NCBI GenBank assembly: GCA_012798185.1
Contig: JAAZNS010000271.1
Coordinates: 1 to 6,595, forward strand
Direction: 5' to 3'
DNA from: Chloroflexota bacterium
GTDB lineage: Bacteria > Chloroflexota > Anaerolineae > Anaerolineales > UBA4823
DNA length: 6,595 nt
Position numbers and translations under genes: made by a program. Under the pieces are notes generated by a model, which saw only the letters and a program-made list of their open reading frames with translations, did not search any database and was not told the origin of the DNA. Of the stretch, positions 1 through 5,313 are shown piece by piece (positions within the stretch are counted from its first letter, which is position 1; every line of letters starts with the position of its first letter).

Positions 1-1
1 G

Positions 2-547
2 CCGTATTCGCTTGCCAAGCGGATGCTGCATATTCAATCTTTGGCTTATTGGAAGCAGTATCAGTTCCCTGTCATTATTACCATCCCAGGGAATATTTAT
101 GGACCCTACGATAATTTCGATCTGGAAAACGCCCATGTGATCCCTGCCCTGGTGCGTAAATTTGTGGAAGGCGCAGAAGCACAATCTCAGGTGACCGTGT
201 GGGGTTCGGGAAACCCCAGCCGCGATTTTGTGTATGCTGGCGATGTTGCCGAAGGCATTTTAAAAGCAGCTGAAATCTACCAGCAGCCGGAACTGGTGAA
301 TATGTCATCTGGAACCGAAACCAGCATCCGCAAAGTGGTCGATACGCTGGTGGATATTACCAATTTTAAAGGTAAATTGGTATGGGATACCTCCCGGCCG
401 GATGGGCAAAGCCGGCGTTGTTTCGATACCTCGAAAGCTAAAAAAGATCTTGGCTGGGAATCGAAAACTGATCTCCACGAAGGTCTGGCGTTGACTGTGG
501 AATGGTATCGTAATAATCGAAAAAATGCGCGCAACAGCATATCTTAG
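2..547 (+). CDS. NAD(P)-dependent epimerase/dehydratase, GDP-L-fucose synthase-like (5' partial)
   Basis: This is the C-terminal 181 residues of an extended short-chain dehydrogenase/reductase; the Rossmann nucleotide-binding half lies left of the window. The reading frame is open from base 2, and the second visible codon begins the catalytic YxxxK signature (Tyr at 5-7, Lys at 17-19, read as YSLAK), so the first ATG at 23 is internal and not the start. Then come NIYGPYDNFD, an HVIPALVRKF segment, VWGSGNPSRDFVY and the RPDGQSRR stretch, all typical of GDP-L-fucose synthase (Fcl/WcaG) and close relatives. Known members convert GDP-4-keto-6-deoxymannose to GDP-L-fucose in the cytoplasm. The gene ends in TAG, 13 bases before the next start, so it probably shares a transcript with the downstream modification genes and supplies a deoxysugar nucleotide. 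The exact substrate cannot be told from this half, and a related sugar-nucleotide epimerase is possible. The family call is secure; the fucose assignment is moderate. Confidence 0.9.
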   Translation, partial: PYSLAKRMLHIQSLAYWKQYQFPVIITIPGNIYGPYDNFDLENAHVIPALVRKFVEGAEAQSQVTVWGSGNPSRDFVYAGDVAEGILKAAEIYQQPELVNMSSGTETSIRKVVDTLVDITNFKGKLVWDTSRPDGQSRRCFDTSKAKKDLGWESKTDLHEGLALTVEWYRNNRKNARNSIS

Positions 548-553
548 GTATGT

Positions 554-557
554 AAGG
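554..557 (+). promoter_or_regulatory. Candidate ribosome binding site for the Wzt-C/sulfotransferase gene
   Basis: AAGG lies 3 bases before the ATG at 561, inside the 13-base gap after the epimerase stop. The spacing is short. A second in-frame ATG at 582 is preceded by AGGAAA (574-579), so the true start could be 582, which would remove seven residues. Neither choice affects a recognisable domain. Confidence 0.35.
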
Positions 558-560
558 TAA

Positions 561-1913
561 ATGTTTACCAGGCAGGAAAGAATGCTGGACAATAATTATT
601 GGCCCTCAGAAGAAGCTTTTATTCCAATCGATCACCTTGAACAAATAACCGACAATCGGGTGCGGTGTTCAGCTGTTGCAATTTGTGATGATCAAGGGCA
701 CCCTTGTAATAATTTTTATCAGGGGCAGGAAGCTCATTTTTTTTATGAATTCGAAATACTTGGTGAAATAGGAACACCAATTGGCGGGTTGGCAATCATG
801 GATACCATGGATCATTGTATTCATGGGAAGAATACTTTACTTTACCGCATGCCTGCCGTCGATAATGTTGTGAGGGGAACTCGAATACGCTTCCATCAAG
901 CTGTAAGCCTCCAGATAGCCAGAGACACTTATTTTTTAGATGTTAGTTTTGCCTCATTGGATCCTGAGTTGTATCAGCAATATTGTTCAGGCTCACTGAC
1001 CTTTGATGAAGTCGATCGGTTGATTCATCGTCACTGCCGGGTAAAAAAAATCTTATCGTTTTCAATTGTTTTCCCTCCAGATGGAAAATCTATCACCTAT
1101 GGTGTTGCCAATTTGCCCGGGTGGAGCCATATGATTCCAGTATTTTCTGGTCATTCCCAAACCATTTCGAATTCCATCAGAACCCAGGCAGATATCCAAC
1201 CAACAATTCTGCATGTGACTCATTGGAAGGCGGGCTCACAATGGATTAATTCGATTTTACAGCGTTGTGTGCCAGATTTGATCGTAGAACCCCAGGTTGG
1301 AGTAGGACAATTTCTTGGTTTACCGGTTCAGCAGGGCAAAGTATACCCCACCTTATATATCACCCGGCAGCAGTATGACAATGTATTACTTCCTGTAAAC
1401 TGTCATCATTTTCTTATTTTTCGTGATCTGCGCGATACGCTGGTTTCAGCATATTATAGTTTTAAGAACAGTCACCCTATACTTTCTTCCACGAATGTAA
1501 TTATGCGGAAAAATTTAGAAAGTTTGAATGAAGAAGAGGGATTGATTTACCTTATCCATAATTGGTTGGAAAGTTGTGCAGAAATTCAAAGATCCTGGAT
1601 TGAATCGGGTGAATCGTTTATTCGTTTTGAGGAATTGCTGGAAAAAGATTTAGAGATCTTAGAATCAATATTGCTGGATAAATGCCATTTACCAGTTGAA
1701 AAGAACACATTTTGTCAAGTTGTTGAAGAATGTCGCTTTGAGAGGCTTAGCGGTGGACGTCAACGAGGCGAGGAAAATGTTGATCACCATTATCGAAAGG
1801 GTGTTGCCGGTGACTGGCGTTATATTTTTACTCCAAAAGTAAAGGATGCATTCAAATCTCGGTTTGAGGATATCTTAATACTTAGTGGCTATGAAAACAG
1901 CATGGATTGGTAA
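561..1913 (+). CDS. Wzt C-terminal-like domain fused to PAPS-dependent sulfotransferase
   Basis: The protein has 450 residues and two domains. Residues about 31-172 resemble the Wzt C-terminal beta-sandwich, which in O-antigen ABC exporters recognises the polysaccharide end; cues are the RVRCSAVAICDDQG opening, GQEAHFFYEFEI, GGLAIMD and a final YFLDVSFAS strand. No ATPase (Walker) domain is attached. Residues about 214-446 form a sulfotransferase: HWKAGSQW (221-228) is the PAPS 5'-phosphosulfate loop, IFRDLRDTLVSAYY (286-299, with R288 and S296) is the 3'-phosphate site, RFEEL starts at 355, and RKGVAGDW (412-419) is the C-terminal nucleotide-binding loop. The KSH/KTH motif that carries the catalytic His in many relatives is not visible; the aligned stretch near 264-272 reads TLYITRQQY, and H305 in the NSHP segment could be an alternative. 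No signal peptide or membrane segment is visible, so it is probably cytoplasmic. Proposed role: binding a glycan and transferring sulfate to it. Domain calls are firm for the sulfotransferase and moderate for the Wzt-C part; the substrate is unknown. Confidence 0.85.
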   Translation: MFTRQERMLDNNYWPSEEAFIPIDHLEQITDNRVRCSAVAICDDQGHPCNNFYQGQEAHFFYEFEILGEIGTPIGGLAIMDTMDHCIHGKNTLLYRMPAVDNVVRGTRIRFHQAVSLQIARDTYFLDVSFASLDPELYQQYCSGSLTFDEVDRLIHRHCRVKKILSFSIVFPPDGKSITYGVANLPGWSHMIPVFSGHSQTISNSIRTQADIQPTILHVTHWKAGSQWINSILQRCVPDLIVEPQVGVGQFLGLPVQQGKVYPTLYITRQQYDNVLLPVNCHHFLIFRDLRDTLVSAYYSFKNSHPILSSTNVIMRKNLESLNEEEGLIYLIHNWLESCAEIQRSWIESGESFIRFEELLEKDLEILESILLDKCHLPVEKNTFCQVVEECRFERLSGGRQRGEENVDHHYRKGVAGDWRYIFTPKVKDAFKSRFEDILILSGYENSMDW

Positions 1914-1931
1914 CAAAGGTTAAAAGATTTT

Positions 1932-4900
1932 ATGATGCAAACGATTATGACCAAAACAAAATTCCTGCCAGCAGAAATATATCCTGACGATATATATCTG
2001 GTATCTTATCCAAAATCTGGAAATACATGGCTTAGATTTTTAATTGGTAATCTTCTAACTAAAAATAAATGTGATTTTACCAATGCCCATCTTATTATGC
2101 CGGATATTCATTACAACCCCGAGCAATGCGCTTTGATCCCCCGCCCAAGATTTATTAAAAGCCACGCGCCTTATGTGCCAGAGTATTCTCATGTTGTATA
2201 TTTGGTTCGTGATGGCCGTGATGTGGCAGTTTCTTATTATTATGACTCAATAAAATTTGGCAGAATCATTAGCGGGACTCCTTTTGAAGAGTTTATCACC
2301 ATGTTTCATCGAGGCGAATTGGATGATTATGGCATTTGGGGTGATCATGTTCACTCCTGGTTGGATAATAAAAAGCAAGATATATTATTGGTTCGGTATG
2401 AAGACATGAAAAGGAATACATTAAGGGAATTGTCCCGGATAATCGAATTTGCAGGTATGGCATTATCCGAAGAGCAGCTTAATTCAGCGATTACTGCGTC
2501 GCAATTTTCTCGTATGCAAAAGTTAGAAAAAGAGCAGGGAGATCAATTTGAACAATTCCTCAATTCGAATCGTTCCCTTCCATTCATACGCAGCGGTAAA
2601 GTAGGGGAATCAAAGGAGTATTTTTCTCCAGAATTATCGATGGAATTCAATAAAATTCAAGGTGATGCCTTGTCCCTTCTTGGATACCTTGAAGCCTCCA
2701 CGAAAATATTGGATGAAGAGGAGTCTATTGGCAGCAACCGAGATGATAAAACAGATAATTCTTCCATTCAAATATATTCTCCAAGTGTGATCCAAGATAG
2801 CGCGAAAATTCCAAAGGTGGAAACATGGTTATCTAATGATTTACAATGCGATTCGTTCGAAGCTGCATATCAAAAGATCCGTAGCCCTAAGACAAAGTTT
2901 TCTGTTCGTGATCCGAATCACTTCACCAATCATCGTCTAAAACAGCTGGGTTTCATTGTTGAAGAATATCAGATCGATATAGATAATTTTCAAAATTTTC
3001 TTAAGGCAGTCCACTATGAAGAAACATATCCCGATTTTTCCACGGGTAATCTTCCGGAAAAAGCTTTAGAACATTACTTGGCTGCTAAATTATTGCAGCT
3101 ATCTCCATCCGATACTTATGTGAATGTGATGACTGCCGGAAGTCCTGCGCCAAAAATCTACTCTGATCTCTTAGGTGTCCGATCGCTGATTCATGAAGCG
3201 AGTTCAGATTCATATTTCTTAGAAAATGAAAATCAGCTTGGCAGCTCACCTGCTTTATTGCCGCTGCCTAATGGCTCAGTGGATAAACTAGCGTTACATT
3301 GCGGTTTTGAGCATTTAGAGGGGGATGAGGATATTCAATTTATCAAAAAAGTTTCACAAGTGCTTAAACCGGGTGGTAAAGCATGTATTGTCCCGCTATA
3401 TTTATCTAATAATTATGGCATTATCACTGACCCTGAAGTGGCGGTACAGGAGGGAACAACTTTCGAAGATGGGGTCATGGTTTATTGCATGCGCGGCTGG
3501 AATAACCGTTTTGGACGTTTTTACGATCCAGAACATCTTTTTGAGAGAGTGTTAAAAAACATTGATGGTTTGACGTTGAAGATCATTCATATTGTAAATG
3601 CTAAGCAAGTTGACCCAACATGTTATGTTGAATATGCGATGCTGCTGGAGAAGGATAGTGAGAAAGTGAATCCATCATTGACAGAAGAATATATCAAACT
3701 GGCAGATGAGAAAGTCGCCGCCGGTGACCTCGATCGCGCAATCGATTTATTATTCGAATGCGCCGGTTTACACCCTGATGCTGCCGAGGTGTATCAATTA
3801 TTGGCGATATTAATGATTCAAAAGCAAACTTATCAATCTGCTAGAACGATGCTGGAGAAAGCGATTTCGTTAAAACCGGATGATGCTCAACTTTACAACC
3901 AATTAGGAACCGTTTGTTATCTGGCAGGCGATAACGCTGCCAGTAAAGCTGCTTATGAAAAGGCATTGTCGATCGATCCGAATATGGAAGATGTAAAGGC
4001 AAACCTTTTCGAATTATCTCGAATATTACCGGTACAGAAAGATAATATCCAAATGGAAAATGAATTGAACAGCTTATTAGATCAGCTAAACAAACATATT
4101 GCGGTTTCGCGTGCCCTAACTGACAATTTGGTTTCGATGGCAAAGCGTGTGGAAAAAATGCTTGGGCACCCCGAAAAACCAGAAGAATCCCAATCCCAAG
4201 AATCTGGCGTAGACAATATGGTTAAATTTGGGAAAGGTTTTCATCAAGACGAGGGAGGTTTCCGCTGGGTGGCGGCTGAAGGGCAAATGCTGCTATCATC
4301 CCTTTCTCAATTTGATTCCATTGAGATAGATTTTGACCTCACTTGTGCCAATGCGAATTGTTACCAGCAATTTCCGTTCGAAACCCGGGTATTTGTCAGC
4401 CATGAAGAAAGAGCTTGCCTTGTGTTCGATGCTGATGAGCAAACCCGCTCGGTAAAGTTAAATATCCCAACCAATAAACAGGATGATAAGGTGATCATTA
4501 TAAGCAGCCAGTCGTTTATCCCTGCTCAATTGGGAGGCGGGAGTCCGGATATGAGGGAACTTTCAGTTCAATTCAGTCATCTTAATATTTTGGCTGTTCT
4601 AAAAGAAGCCCAGGTAAACGAATCTGCCAAGGTGAAATTGAGTGCTTTGCAACAAGAGCAAGAACGCAATCGGGAAGAAGTCAATTGGTGGAAACATTTT
4701 ATTTTTAAACATTTTTCTCCCGACCGGGAAACATCTGAAAAATTATTCCTAGATCGTTTCCGTATTGAATGCACGAAGCGCTGGAATTATATTTGCGATC
4801 CTTTAGGGTTCGACGCTAATAAATTCCATGAGTCTGCTTTGCTGGATATTGGCAATGGACCGTGTGGTCTTTTGAATTTTGTGCCTGGAAATATAAAAGT

Positions 4901-5297
4901 GGGCATTGATCCAAATAATCAGATGTATCGGGCAAATGAAATATTATATAACATTGAAAATTCTGTTCGGTATATTACCTGCCCAGCAGAAAAATTACCC
5001 TTACCTGATGCATATTTCGAATTCATTTCTTGTGTTAATGTCTTGGATCATGTCAATGACCCGCAAATTGTCTTGGATGAGATCATCAGGGTATTGAAAC
5101 CAGGAGGCTTCTTTTTCTTGAGCGTCGATACCCGGCGTGAGGAAGAAACCTCTCTGGTGCATCCTCATGCATTCGATGGCGGTACATTTATCGAAATGGC
5201 AAAGCCTCTGGTTTGTTTACACTCTCGAAATGACCAGCCATGCTACGATGACAATCCGGTCAACAAACGGTTTGACGGATGGTTCCAAAAAAATTAG
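1932..5297 (+). CDS. Multidomain sulfotransferase / methyltransferase-like / TPR / beta domain / SAM methyltransferase
   Basis: The single open frame encodes 1121 residues. Residues 18-255 are a sulfotransferase with YPKSGNTW (26-33), KSH (76-78, probable catalytic H78), VYLVRDGRDVAVSYYY (89-104), RYED (155-158) and RSGKVGESKEYF (220-231), where the usual GDW is GES. A Ser/Asp/Glu-rich linker follows (about 256-300). Residues about 365-575 resemble a class I methyltransferase with PLPNGSVDKLALHCGFEH (444-461) and VLKPGG (477-482) but no glycine-rich SAM loop. Three TPRs (584-684) precede a likely coiled coil (about 700-745), a beta-rich domain (about 763-892) and a second methyltransferase (about 935-1115) with LLDIGNGPCG (970-979), VGIDPN, a PLPDAYFEF segment and VLKPGG. 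The ATG at 1932 is followed by others at 1935 and 1947, so the exact start is uncertain, but the first motif begins at residue 26. No signal peptide or membrane segment is visible. It probably sulfates and methylates the same cytoplasmic glycan or lipid-linked precursor; the substrate is inferred only from context. Confidence 0.88.
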   Translation: MMQTIMTKTKFLPAEIYPDDIYLVSYPKSGNTWLRFLIGNLLTKNKCDFTNAHLIMPDIHYNPEQCALIPRPRFIKSHAPYVPEYSHVVYLVRDGRDVAVSYYYDSIKFGRIISGTPFEEFITMFHRGELDDYGIWGDHVHSWLDNKKQDILLVRYEDMKRNTLRELSRIIEFAGMALSEEQLNSAITASQFSRMQKLEKEQGDQFEQFLNSNRSLPFIRSGKVGESKEYFSPELSMEFNKIQGDALSLLGYLEASTKILDEEESIGSNRDDKTDNSSIQIYSPSVIQDSAKIPKVETWLSNDLQCDSFEAAYQKIRSPKTKFSVRDPNHFTNHRLKQLGFIVEEYQIDIDNFQNFLKAVHYEETYPDFSTGNLPEKALEHYLAAKLLQLSPSDTYVNVMTAGSPAPKIYSDLLGVRSLIHEASSDSYFLENENQLGSSPALLPLPNGSVDKLALHCGFEHLEGDEDIQFIKKVSQVLKPGGKACIVPLYLSNNYGIITDPEVAVQEGTTFEDGVMVYCMRGWNNRFGRFYDPEHLFERVLKNIDGLTLKIIHIVNAKQVDPTCYVEYAMLLEKDSEKVNPSLTEEYIKLADEKVAAGDLDRAIDLLFECAGLHPDAAEVYQLLAILMIQKQTYQSARTMLEKAISLKPDDAQLYNQLGTVCYLAGDNAASKAAYEKALSIDPNMEDVKANLFELSRILPVQKDNIQMENELNSLLDQLNKHIAVSRALTDNLVSMAKRVEKMLGHPEKPEESQSQESGVDNMVKFGKGFHQDEGGFRWVAAEGQMLLSSLSQFDSIEIDFDLTCANANCYQQFPFETRVFVSHEERACLVFDADEQTRSVKLNIPTNKQDDKVIIISSQSFIPAQLGGGSPDMRELSVQFSHLNILAVLKEAQVNESAKVKLSALQQEQERNREEVNWWKHFIFKHFSPDRETSEKLFLDRFRIECTKRWNYICDPLGFDANKFHESALLDIGNGPCGLLNFVPGNIKVGIDPNNQMYRANEILYNIENSVRYITCPAEKLPLPDAYFEFISCVNVLDHVNDPQIVLDEIIRVLKPGGFFFLSVDTRREEETSLVHPHAFDGGTFIEMAKPLVCLHSRNDQPCYDDNPVNKRFDGWFQKN
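3681..3983 (+). repeat. Three tandem TPR repeats within the multidomain protein
   Basis: Residues 584-684 of the 1121-residue protein contain three helix-turn-helix units in exact 34-residue register. The closing prolines fall at residues 615, 649 and 683 (HPD, KPD, DPN), and each unit carries the small-residue/aromatic pattern of tetratricopeptide repeats (GDLDRAIDLL, YQSARTMLEKAI, NAASKAAYEKAL). TPR arrays bind proteins or peptides, and in some glycan-modifying enzymes act as a ruler or docking surface. Here the array sits between the two methyltransferase-like domains. The DNA copies have diverged, so this is a protein repeat and not a recent duplication. Confidence 0.85.
4218..4607 (+). 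other. Beta-rich accessory domain inside the multidomain protein
   Basis: Residues about 763-892 start with KFGKGFHQDEGGFRWVAAEG and go on through alternating strands (SIEIDFDL, TRVFVSHEE, VKLNIP, KVIIISSQSFIPAQL) to a closing PDMRELSVQFSHLNIL segment. The order of an FRW-type opening, a carbohydrate-binding-like sandwich and an (S)xDxRxLxV-type ending resembles accessory domains that I recall beside glycosyltransferases and methyltransferases in polysaccharide clusters. I cannot name a family securely. A glycan-binding role is inferred from pattern and context. It is flanked by a coiled coil on one side and a charged helical linker leading into the second methyltransferase on the other. Confidence 0.5.
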
Positions 5298-5302
5298 ACA
5301 TT

Positions 5303-5308
5303 AAGAGG
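5303..5308 (+). promoter_or_regulatory. Ribosome binding site that decides the glycosyltransferase start
   Basis: AAGAGG lies 5 bases before the ATG at 5314. A competing ATG at 5310 overlaps the site and is in another frame that does not give the glycosyltransferase. The frame from 5314 opens directly into the family 2 fold (KITIITPSFNQ), so 5314 is the start. Confidence 0.75.
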
Positions 5309-5313
5309 AATGT

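Noticed and set aside
23..25. ATG at 23 as the start of the epimerase gene.
   Set aside because: The frame is open to base 2, and the catalytic YxxxK motif lies upstream of this ATG at 5-19, so it is an internal Met of a truncated gene.
548..560. The short gaps between genes (548-560, 1914-1931, 5298-5313) as places for promoters or terminators.
   Set aside because: At 13, 18 and 16 bases they hold at most ribosome binding sites. No GC-rich hairpin with a T-run and no paired -35/-10 elements are visible.
1043..1050. A run of 8 A in phase (A AAA AAA) at the end of the Wzt-C-like domain, as a second possible slippery site.
   Set aside because: No Shine-Dalgarno-like element lies just upstream and I see no hairpin next to it. 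A -1 slip would add about 66 codons before the stop at 1247, with no sign of a designed product. It is probably Lys codons in an AT-rich gene.
3841..4143. Minus-strand open frame of about 100 codons, and other minus-strand frames at 78-592, 4577-4774, 5320-5526 and 6269-6526.
   Set aside because: All lie antisense to well-supported plus-strand genes, show no recognisable motif and have no convincing ribosome binding site.
5287..5304. A run of 7 A just before the stop of the 1121-residue protein, as a possible frameshift fusing it to the glycosyltransferase.
   Set aside because: The glycosyltransferase is in the +1 frame relative to this gene, and that frame meets a TAA at 5302-5304 before its start. 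A -1 slip enters a frame with no recognisable protein. The good ribosome binding site at 5303-5308 explains separate translation.
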